Part shown: piece after piece, positions 43,772-49,648 of the stretch
How positions within the stretch are numbered: position 1 is the first letter of the stretch
Layout of the letters: every line of letters starts with the position of its first letter
Source of the DNA: Lentisphaeria bacterium
Lineage (GTDB): Bacteria; Verrucomicrobiota; Lentisphaeria; Victivallales; Victivallaceae
Direction: 5' to 3'
Length of the DNA stretch: 49,648 nucleotides
Assembly (NCBI GenBank): GCA_017629975.1
Contig: JAGBWB010000251.1
Location: forward strand, 1 to 49,648
Translations under genes and position numbers: made by a program
Notes under the pieces: generated by a model
Database searches by the model: none
What the model was told of the DNA's origin: nothing
What the model saw: only the letters and a program-made list of their open reading frames with translations

Positions 43772-44353
43772 TCAGAAATTAGTGAAAAAGTTGCTGGAGT
43801 CAGGATTGAAGAACACATAGTTCTTTTTGGCAAATTTAACAATGTTTTTGGCATGAAAATGGTCGATCCCCACTCTGAGGAAGACCCAGGCGTCGTTTTC
43901 ATCTTCCGGAAGTTCCGGGACAAAGCGTGCAAGCAGTTTGCCGTCAACCACAAAGGCGACCTGTTCATCTCTGAATCTGCCTGCCAGCAGCTGCCACTGG
44001 ATCTTGCCCCGGCGGTCAAGTTTCAGCTTCAGATCGCACAGCTCCGGATTGCCGGGGCGGACAACGATCCTGGCATCTTTGAGGTTCTTGCTGGAAAAGT
44101 TCTGATTGGCGTTGATATAGATCTCTCTGCCGTCAAGGTCCCGGATCGGTTTTTCAAGGTCAGTCGCCCGGGGGTACTGGACGATGGAAAAGATCCCCAC
44201 CACAAAGCGGGGGCGGTAATCTTCGCTGTTGGGATTGTCGGTATCAAGCGCGCCTGCCTCAAGAGCTTCTTCGAGGATCTCGCAGCCGGATATCCCCACG
44301 GCAAAGATCGCCATCAGAAGCGGAAGAAGTATCAGATTGAGAAATTTTTTCAT
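43772..44353 (-). CDS. Lipoprotein with SecD periplasmic-domain-like region
   Basis: 193 residues with a signal peptide ending VGISGC, a good lipobox. The mature part (IYINANQNFSSKNLKDARIVV...LKLKLDRRGKIQWQLL...QVAFVVDGKLLARFVPEL) recalls the P1 head of SecD, where a strand of the form VLDGK precedes a helix-strand unit. The resemblance is weak and from memory only. AGGGAGA precedes the ATG. It is the first gene of the ppx-ppk1-thiD-amidase operon, 8 bp before ppx. Confidence 0.6.
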   Translation of the reverse strand: MKKFLNLILLPLLMAIFAVGISGCEILEEALEAGALDTDNPNSEDYRPRFVVGIFSIVQYPRATDLEKPIRDLDGREIYINANQNFSSKNLKDARIVVRPGNPELCDLKLKLDRRGKIQWQLLAGRFRDEQVAFVVDGKLLARFVPELPEDENDAWVFLRVGIDHFHAKNIVKFAKKNYVFFNPDSSNFFTNF

Positions 44354-44398
44354 AAAAAACGGTCTCCCTGTTAAGTCAATAAAAACTGCATTCCATAT

Positions 44399-44427
44399 AC
44401 AATACTTTGATTTTTCAATTTTTTCAA
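44399..44427 (-). promoter_or_regulatory. Promoter of the lipoprotein-ppx-ppk1-thiD-amidase operon
   Basis: On the minus strand TTGAAA (44427-44422), 17 bp, TATTGT (44404-44399), 45 bp before the start codon. Confidence 0.5.
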
Positions 44428-44458
44428 CCGGAAATCCGGGAAAATGTCATAAAAGAGC

Positions 44459-44487
44459 TTGACAAAACGATATTTTGGTATCATATT
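44459..44487 (+). promoter_or_regulatory. Promoter of tRNA-Arg
   Basis: TTGACA (44459-44464), 17 bp, CATATT (44482-44487), about 54 bp before the tRNA. Confidence 0.65.
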
Positions 44488-44540
44488 ATATAAAGTAGAG
44501 ATCGCCGTTTGATGAAGACGGTGTTTTCTTTCTGAAAAGT

Positions 44541-44616
44541 GGTCCGGTAGCTCAGTGGATAGAACAACTGCCTTCTAAGCAGTGGGTCGTGGGTTCAATT
44601 CCCCCCCGGACTACCA
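44541..44616 (+). tRNA. tRNA-Arg (anticodon TCT)
   Basis: 76 nt: acceptor GGTCCGG/CCGGACT, D-arm from GCTCAGTGGATAGAAC, anticodon stem ACTGC/GCAGT with loop CTTCTAA (TCT), T-loop TTCAATT and an encoded CCA. The D-stem has one A-C mismatch and the T-stem one T-C mismatch, slightly weaker than usual. Confidence 0.92.
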
Positions 44617-44637
44617 TTTTTTTTGCAAAAAAATGGT
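44613..44637 (+). terminator. 11-bp AT-rich palindrome overlapping the tRNA-Arg 3' end
   Basis: ACCATTTTTTT (44613-44623) and AAAAAAATGGT (44627-44637) form a perfect inverted repeat with a 3-nt loop. The first four bases are the ACCA end of the tRNA. It may help termination or 3' processing. Confidence 0.4.
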
Positions 44638-44822
44638 AAACGAAGCCGTCCGTCTACGCCCTTGCGGGCTACGCCGTGACAAGCAAGGCATCACTTCACG
44701 CTTTTATGCCAATAAAAGCTCTTTTCTTTCCTGCCGCGGCTTCATAAAATTACGCCGCAATCTTGATACAAAAACGCTGTGGAAAGAATGTGTCAACGAT
44801 TTGCAGATCGACCCGCCAGATG
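44638..44822. other. Noncoding spacer with small hairpins
   Basis: It contains GCCC/GGGC near 44658-44669. A stronger 8-bp hairpin GCTTTTAT/ATAAAAGC (44700-44719) is followed by a T/C-rich stretch and could be the actual tRNA-Arg terminator. An ORF crossing this spacer has no ribosome binding site and overlaps the tRNA, so no gene is called. Confidence 0.45.
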
Positions 44823-46016
44823 TCAGATAGAAGAGTTGAACTCCACCGGCATACGCTGCTTTTTACTTTCCAAAAGGGCGTATGCAATATCGTTGGCAAG
44901 TTTTCCGGCTCTGCCGTCGGCATTGTATGGTTCGGTTTGTTCAAGAAAGGCTCGGGCAAAGTGCTGAAATGCCTTTTCCCAGCCTTTATCGACCTGAAAT
45001 ACCCGTTCGGTCCAGTGGCGATCTTTCAGTTTTTCATAGATAGCATCAATCTGCGCTTCGTAGGGGCGTTCGGAGTGACCGCGTACAACTTTTTCCAGCG
45101 ACAGCCCGCGGGCTTGCAATAATTCTTTTTCCGGCTGAGCCAATGTGCTGCGGAGAGACTCCACAAAGTCGTAACCGTACTGTAGAGTTTCTTCATTGAA
45201 TACCCCCCACGCCGGTGGAATTATTTTGTCGTAAACACCGTAATCACCCCTGAGTTTCACATCGGTAAAATCATCCACCTGTGCCGCAAAGTTGGCAGCG
45301 AAAAATTCGGCAAACTCTTTGCCCAGACCGCCGTTCCCGGCAGTGTTGGTTGATAACAGCTGGAACCGGGAACCATCTTTGTATTCCAATATGATACAGT
45401 CATTTTCGGCATTCTCTGCACCGGACATGTAGACCCGCCGGGGCGCTTCTTTGAAAATAAAACTTGCCAGATCCATAAAATGACACCCCTCGTAAACCAT
45501 GGCTGGACGCTTGAAATAAAAACTTTGGGCGTTGCGCTTCTTATCAAAGTTATCCATCTGCACCCGGTAAGTCACAAACCACGGACGGGGACGCTTGCTC
45601 AACTCCTCAAGCACCAGCGTGTATCCGGGGGCAAAACGGCGGTTGAAACCGATGGCAAGTCTGCCGGGATTGCGTTCTTCGGCGGCAATGATCGCCAGTG
45701 CCTCTTCATCGGTTTCGCACATGGGCTTTTCGCACCAGACCCATTTACCGGCATCAAGCGCCTCAATAATCAGTTTGGCGTGCATATCCTGTTTAGTACC
45801 GATAACAACAATGTCTATTGCCGGATCCTTGAGTATATCTTTGTAATCTTTGGTAAAATAACCCACATCATACCGGGATTTATGTCTGTCAATGATTGAA
45901 TCATCCAGTTCTGCGATGGCCGCAATATTTATATATCCGGTTGCCGCTGCTGTGGGCAGATGTGTACAGCTTATAAAACTGCCGGCGCCGATGAATCCGA
46001 TATTGACCTTTTTCAT
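44823..46016 (-). CDS. Gfo/Idh/MocA-family oxidoreductase
   Basis: 397 residues. The Rossmann start VNIGFIGAGSF binds NAD(P), WCEKPMCETDEEA carries the catalytic EKP lysine, and AIGFNRRFAPG and YEGCHFMDLASF follow, with His in the GxHxxD-type motif. Members act on sugars, inositols or amino sugars. It is divergent from an AraC-type regulator, and its promoter is covered by repeated AATAGCA elements, so control by that regulator is likely. Confidence 0.88.
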   Translation of the reverse strand: MKKVNIGFIGAGSFISCTHLPTAAATGYINIAAIAELDDSIIDRHKSRYDVGYFTKDYKDILKDPAIDIVVIGTKQDMHAKLIIEALDAGKWVWCEKPMCETDEEALAIIAAEERNPGRLAIGFNRRFAPGYTLVLEELSKRPRPWFVTYRVQMDNFDKKRNAQSFYFKRPAMVYEGCHFMDLASFIFKEAPRRVYMSGAENAENDCIILEYKDGSRFQLLSTNTAGNGGLGKEFAEFFAANFAAQVDDFTDVKLRGDYGVYDKIIPPAWGVFNEETLQYGYDFVESLRSTLAQPEKELLQARGLSLEKVVRGHSERPYEAQIDAIYEKLKDRHWTERVFQVDKGWEKAFQHFARAFLEQTEPYNADGRAGKLANDIAYALLESKKQRMPVEFNSSI

Positions 46017-46072
46017 AGAAGACCTTATTATTTATTGTTAAAAAAATTGTTGAAAAATTGAATTTATACTTT

Positions 46073-46101
46073 AAAATAGCACAACTTCATGCTATTGTAA
46101 A
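46073..46101 (-). promoter_or_regulatory. Promoter of the Gfo/Idh gene
   Basis: On the minus strand TTTACA (46101-46096), 17 bp, TATTTT (46078-46073). Both boxes are overlapped by AATAGCA-type repeats. Confidence 0.55.
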
Positions 46102-46106
46102 TAGCA
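46075..46106. promoter_or_regulatory. Candidate AraC-type operator: AATAGCA repeats
   Basis: AATAGCA occurs at 46075-46081 and 46100-46106 as a direct repeat 25 bp apart. Its complement TGCTATT lies between them at 46090-46096. The site sits in the divergent region and covers the oxidoreductase promoter. Confidence 0.5.
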
Positions 46107-46145
46107 AAATAAATATAATAATTTACCAAAAAGTAATATTCCGTT

Positions 46146-46934
46146 ATGATTGAACTGCTTTACTGGAGCATCGGACCTGCCGCGCGCAGTGAAAAAATCC
46201 TGCTGCACCGGCACGATTACTGCCAGCTGGAAGTCATTCTGCAAAGCCGCCGCCGCTGCTGTTTATCTGACCGCAGAACACTTGCGCTGACCCAGGGAGA
46301 TGCTGTGTTTATTCCACAGGGGGTACTCCACGGATTTGCCCCGGCGGAAGTTGATGATCTGAAATATTTGAGTTTCAAGTTCCGGCTTGACAAAACAGAC
46401 ACTCATCTGCCGGAAACACCTTATGCGGTAAAACATGATTTTATGACAGACTTTCTGATAAACAGTTTCCGGGAACTTGCCCTGAAGTGCAGCACTGCCG
46501 GTTCGCCTCTTCATCTGGAGCTGCTGAATGGGTTGCTTGATATGTTTGTAAAGCACATACTCCGGGAGCACCGCACTGCTCCTGAACCGGAACTGCTGAA
46601 GAAAATGCGTGAACAGATTTTTCGGCACGGCGCCAAATGCAGCGTAAGTTCAACTGCCGAAGCCCTCGGTCTGAGTCTGCCGCAGTTGCGGAACAAATTC
46701 CGCAAAGCCATGCACAGTTTGCCGCCGGAAGCCGCTCATTACAGCCGTCCCGCCGGATTCATTGCCGCCGAACTGACTGCTATTGCCGGGCGGCATTTAC
46801 AGGAAAGCGATCTTGAGATCTCCAGAATTGCTGAACTTCTGCAATTCAACAACATTTACACTTTTTCAAGATTTTTCAAGCATAATACCGGATTTTCTCC
46901 TCAAGCTTACCGCAAAAAGAACCGGCGCTTTTAA
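46146..46934 (+). CDS. AraC-family transcriptional regulator
   Basis: 262 residues. The N-terminal cupin-like sensor (LHRHDYCQLEVIL, GDAVFIPQGVLHGF) is followed by two helix-turn-helix units. The second ends DLEISRIAELLQFNNIYTFSRFFKHNTGFSPQAYRK, the AraC signature. It probably senses a sugar and regulates the divergent Gfo/Idh gene. A TATAAT box lies at 46114-46119 without a good -35 box, which would fit activator-dependent expression. Confidence 0.9.
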   Translation: MIELLYWSIGPAARSEKILLHRHDYCQLEVILQSRRRCCLSDRRTLALTQGDAVFIPQGVLHGFAPAEVDDLKYLSFKFRLDKTDTHLPETPYAVKHDFMTDFLINSFRELALKCSTAGSPLHLELLNGLLDMFVKHILREHRTAPEPELLKKMREQIFRHGAKCSVSSTAEALGLSLPQLRNKFRKAMHSLPPEAAHYSRPAGFIAAELTAIAGRHLQESDLEISRIAELLQFNNIYTFSRFFKHNTGFSPQAYRKKNRRF

Positions 46935-46996
46935 AATGTAAGCAGGTATCCCGCTGCTGCACAAAGAAAGCTCTCCGATGCCGGGAACAAATAAAA

Positions 46997-47040
46997 AGAG
47001 AGCGCCGGGGAAAACTCCCTGACGCTCTCTTTGCGTTCTT
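46997..47040. terminator. Bidirectional intrinsic terminator
   Basis: AGAGAGCG (46997-47004) pairs with CGCTCTCT (47033-47040), with an inner stem CGGGGA/TCCCTG. On the minus strand it is followed by TTTTTATTT, so it mainly ends the AAC(3)-fusion transcript. It can also serve the convergent araC gene. Confidence 0.85.
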
Positions 47041-47052
47041 CCGGAAAGGAAA

Positions 47053-48489
47053 TCACATATTCTCAATAAGGCGCCGGAAATCGGCAACCATGGATTTGAG
47101 ATCCTGAGAGGTTTTGATGCCTCCTGCCAGACACATGAATCCTGAGAAGCTGGCACAGCGGGCGATGGAGATCATCTCTTTGATCTCAGCGCCGCCCCGG
47201 GCAAGCTCGGTAACAGTGCCGTCAGGCAGAATGTCGTTGATATCCAGCTGACGCATGGTCTTGATGTAACGTCCGGTGCGGTAGACGCCGAAAGCGCGTT
47301 CACCGGCCATAACGAAGTTGGCGGGGTTGAAGCAGATACCGCAGTCGGCGATTTTTTCTTTCCGCCGTGCCAGAGCCGCGTTGGAGCTGGCACTGGTCAG
47401 ATTGACGTTGAAAAAGTCAACCGCAATTCCCGCAGCGGCACAGGCACTTGCCGCAGGAGCGGAACTGGAAAGGGGCAGGATCACCCGCTTGATACCGGCA
47501 GCGCTCAGTTTTGCGGCGAAATCTTCAGCCTTGTCAGGCGCGGCAAAGGCGCGGAGCGCACTCACTTCAATACCCTCTGCGGCAAGTTCCGCTACGGCGG
47601 CGGTGAGTTTGGCGGCATTCATTGAAGCGGCAGGAACACCCTGAATGTAATCCAGTTCAAGATATTTGACGCCGGCGGCTTTGCACTTTTCAACCATTTC
47701 AGGGATATAACGCCCTGCCAACCGGGAGGAGGCAGTGAGTTTGAAATCTTCTTTGGCAAAGAAGTCGCTCATCAGCGCGGCACGCTGGCGGACGCAGTCA
47801 TTGCATCCGGGATTGTCGCAGAGAATGAAAGCAGGATCAGCTGCTCCCAGTTCCATTCCGCACTCCCACATGCCTTTGGCGTCAATAAGGCGCACCTGGC
47901 TGTTGCCGATGCGGCTCTGTTTCATAAAGCCCCGCTCTTTGAGTTCATGGTCAATGGCGATGAAATCGCGGTGGGGGCCGGGGTAGTATTTCCAGGTCTT
48001 GCTGATGGTTTCGCCCTCAGGAGTGGTGTACTCTTTTGACACGGAACCGAGATAGGCAAGACGCAGTTCAGCTTCAATGCCGTGGAGAGAGGTGTTGCGG
48101 TCCTGATCCACGCCCATGAGGCAGACATATCCCCCCTTGTCGGCAATGCGCTTGAAAGGAGTTCCTTCGCCGTGGCAACTGACAGGTTTCCAGTGGTCGC
48201 GGCAAAGCTCTTCGGCATCCTTGCCCAGAGCGGCGACGGTGCCCACAGGACAGGGACTGACAATGGCGCCGGGACGGTTTTTCAAAGTGGTGGTCAGAAT
48301 GCCCAGGTCTCCGAACACGGGAACCAGCAGAGTTCCTGCGGCGCCGATGGTTTCAAGAAAGGCGTCAATGACAGCGTCGGGACCGCCCTCAACGTGTCCC
48401 AGACTGTAAAGAGAGCTGTGGAGCAGAACGATATCCCCCTCTTTCAAGCCGAGAGAGCGCAGACCGTTGATGATTTCCTGTTTGGTCAT
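47053..48489 (-). CDS. AAC(3)-type N-acetyltransferase fused to a TIM-barrel (sugar phosphate isomerase-like) domain
   Basis: 478 residues. Residues ~1-245 match the AAC(3)/FrbF acetyltransferase family: VLLHSSLYSLGHVEGG, GTLLVPVFGD, and NTSLHGIEAEL with the likely catalytic His136. A Cys cluster (224, 229, 232) follows. Residues ~255-478 look like an AP-endonuclease-2/xylose-isomerase-like barrel (VKYLELDYIQG, VILPLSSSAP, ICFNPANFVM, GRYIKTMRQLDIND). Some AAC(3) relatives acylate metabolites rather than drugs. The gene is 24 bp after the NahK-like kinase, so an amino-sugar substrate is plausible. The fusion is unusual to my knowledge. Confidence 0.75.
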   Translation of the reverse strand: MTKQEIINGLRSLGLKEGDIVLLHSSLYSLGHVEGGPDAVIDAFLETIGAAGTLLVPVFGDLGILTTTLKNRPGAIVSPCPVGTVAALGKDAEELCRDHWKPVSCHGEGTPFKRIADKGGYVCLMGVDQDRNTSLHGIEAELRLAYLGSVSKEYTTPEGETISKTWKYYPGPHRDFIAIDHELKERGFMKQSRIGNSQVRLIDAKGMWECGMELGAADPAFILCDNPGCNDCVRQRAALMSDFFAKEDFKLTASSRLAGRYIPEMVEKCKAAGVKYLELDYIQGVPAASMNAAKLTAAVAELAAEGIEVSALRAFAAPDKAEDFAAKLSAAGIKRVILPLSSSAPAASACAAAGIAVDFFNVNLTSASSNAALARRKEKIADCGICFNPANFVMAGERAFGVYRTGRYIKTMRQLDINDILPDGTVTELARGGAEIKEMISIARCASFSGFMCLAGGIKTSQDLKSMVADFRRLIENM

Positions 48490-48513
48490 AGGAGTTGTTC
48501 CTTAATTTTTTTC

Positions 48514-49587
48514 TCAGAGAGAGTCGGTCAGTTTCCGCATGGCGTCAAACTGCTCTTCAATGGAGCTGACCAGCTTGAGCTGGGTACGGCAGCGGTCAAG
48601 GTTGTGGCCGGGACGTTTGGTCTTGAAGTAGACATCCCCTGAGAGATAGTCGGTCAGGAAGCGGATCCCGATCTCAAGAGTGATGAGCTTGCCGGAGAAA
48701 GGCAGCAGGGATTTTTCCAGAGGATTGAGGAATTTTCCTGCGGCAGAAAGATATCCGCGGAGCAGCGCTTCAAACATCTCAAAGCGCATACGCACCTTTG
48801 AAAGATCGGTTTCATCCTCAGCGGCGGGGCTGGTTCCGGTGCGGACCATGTCGCCGAAGTCGTAGTGAGGCAGTCCCGGCATGACGGTGTCAAGGTCAAT
48901 GACGCAGATACCCTTTGAGGTGGCGTCATCAATAAGAACGTTGTTCAGCTTGGTGTCGTTGTGGGTGGTGCGCTCCACGATCTCGCCCTTTGCCTGAAGA
49001 TCAAGAAGCACGCCGCAATCCTTTTCCCGTGCCATGACAAAGTCAACTTCAGCGCTCACCTCTTTGAGGCGTCCAACCTTGTCGGCGGCAACAGCGGCCT
49101 TGAGTGCGTCAAGGCGGGAAACAGTGTGGTGGAAATTGGGGATGGTCTCAAAAAGACGGCCTTCCATATCGGCAAGATAGTTCTGGAATCTGCCGAAAGC
49201 GGCGGCGGCTTCAAAGGCCTGAGTGTCGTTTTCGATGATATCATAGGTACGGGCTTTGTCAACGTAGATGTAGCTGCGCCAGAAGTTGCCGTCGGCATCC
49301 CGGAAGAAAGGTTTGCCCTCAGCGTTGAAGAGGGGGGCAAGAGTCTTGTCGGCGGAATCGGTTCCGGCCAGTTTTTTGCCGATGTGTGAAGTGACCCGGA
49401 CAAAGTTGTCCATCAGCTCTTCAGGCTGCTGGAAGATGGAGGTGTTGACCCGCTGAACGATGAGGGTGTTTTTGTCAGTTTCCACCTTGTAGGTGTCGTT
49501 GATGTGTCCTGTTCCGTAGGGGATTCCGGAGACAAATTTACCGGCACCGGTGAAACCGCTGCACACTGCGCTGAGATCGTGAGCCAT
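48514..49587 (-). CDS. APH/choline kinase-fold sugar kinase, N-acetylhexosamine 1-kinase-like
   Basis: 357 residues. The N-terminal GIPYGTGHINDTYKVE, VQRVNTSIFQQPEELMDN and the catalytic THNDTKLNNVLIDD plus VIDLDTVMPGLPHYDFGDM match NahK-type anomeric kinases, which make HexNAc-1-phosphate for salvage. The start at 49587 has AAAGGAT upstream and is preferred over 49617. A -10-like TATATT on the minus strand (49645-49640) suggests the promoter; its -35 box is outside the window. It is the first gene of a two-gene operon. Confidence 0.82.
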   Translation of the reverse strand: MAHDLSAVCSGFTGAGKFVSGIPYGTGHINDTYKVETDKNTLIVQRVNTSIFQQPEELMDNFVRVTSHIGKKLAGTDSADKTLAPLFNAEGKPFFRDADGNFWRSYIYVDKARTYDIIENDTQAFEAAAAFGRFQNYLADMEGRLFETIPNFHHTVSRLDALKAAVAADKVGRLKEVSAEVDFVMAREKDCGVLLDLQAKGEIVERTTHNDTKLNNVLIDDATSKGICVIDLDTVMPGLPHYDFGDMVRTGTSPAAEDETDLSKVRMRFEMFEALLRGYLSAAGKFLNPLEKSLLPFSGKLITLEIGIRFLTDYLSGDVYFKTKRPGHNLDRCRTQLKLVSSIEEQFDAMRKLTDSL

Positions 49588-49648
49588 TTTTTTATCCTTT
49601 TTCTGTTTGATATTCAAGAAAGTTTGATGCTTTATTTTTAATATAGCA

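Noticed and set aside
44582-44830. Plus-strand ORF of 82 codons after tRNA-Arg
   Set aside because: It begins inside the tRNA, crosses two hairpins, has no ribosome binding site and no recognisable domain.
47053-48489. Aminoglycoside resistance gene
   Set aside because: The AAC(3) domain is fused to a sugar-isomerase-like barrel and paired with a sugar kinase, and many AAC(3) relatives act on metabolites.

Overview
The window looks like a chromosomal segment of a Gram-negative bacterium of the PVC superphylum, most likely a Lentisphaerae/Victivallis-type gut or marine polysaccharide degrader. This is an inference, not a database result. It rests on a DUF1559-type protein with a prepilin N-terminus and an H-X9-DG-like end, a TIGR04073 (exosortase-associated) protein, a fused SecDF, a meso-diaminopimelate-type MurE, several lipoproteins, and loci full of Gfo/Idh/MocA oxidoreductases and GH4. 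Promoters are uniform: TTGACx, 17 bp, TATATT recurs at many loci.

Layout. (1) 1-3900: a Ser/Thr kinase fused to a C-terminal formylglycine-generating-enzyme/C-type-lectin domain. It is flanked by two copies of a 165-bp repeat, and its last ~110 bases look like the variable region of a diversity-generating retroelement. A 58-residue membrane peptide follows. (2) 4000-8700: envelope genes (S66 carboxypeptidase, phosphatase lipoprotein), then a cobalamin riboswitch with a terminator/antiterminator-like leader in front of a prepilin-like gene. That gene carries an in-frame 231-nt insertion containing a regular array of mini-hairpins. An EEP-family hydrolase ends the block. (3) 8800-17000: uxaE-like epimerase, yajC, secDF, ybaB, recR, rnhC, CYTH, rarA in one tight operon. 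(4) 17000-23400: SGNH hydrolase, folE, lipoprotein, murF, murE, mtaD-like deaminase, rlmH.

(5) 23400-27500, minus strand: TIGR04073 protein, ychF, dksA-like, lspA, nnr. (6) Two identical tRNA-Gly(GCC) genes. (7) 27988-38151, minus strand: a ~10-kb operon led by a GntR/LacI-type regulator, with an M19-like amidohydrolase, a 1194-residue secreted multidomain protein, a Gfo/Idh oxidoreductase, two Fe-S proteins related to QueG, and a GH4 glycosidase. This is a candidate redox-assisted glycan pathway. (8) 38247-44353, minus strand: lipoprotein, ppx, ppk1, thiD and an amidase (polyphosphate turnover plus housekeeping). (9) tRNA-Arg(UCU), then a divergent Gfo/Idh and AraC pair, then an NahK-like sugar kinase with an unusual AAC(3)-TIM-barrel fusion.

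Most of the window is housekeeping. The unusual parts are the putative DGR variable region and its flanking repeats, the B12-riboswitch/prepilin/hairpin-array locus, and the Fe-S/GH4 operon. No reverse transcriptase, template repeat, transposase, CRISPR or rRNA was seen.
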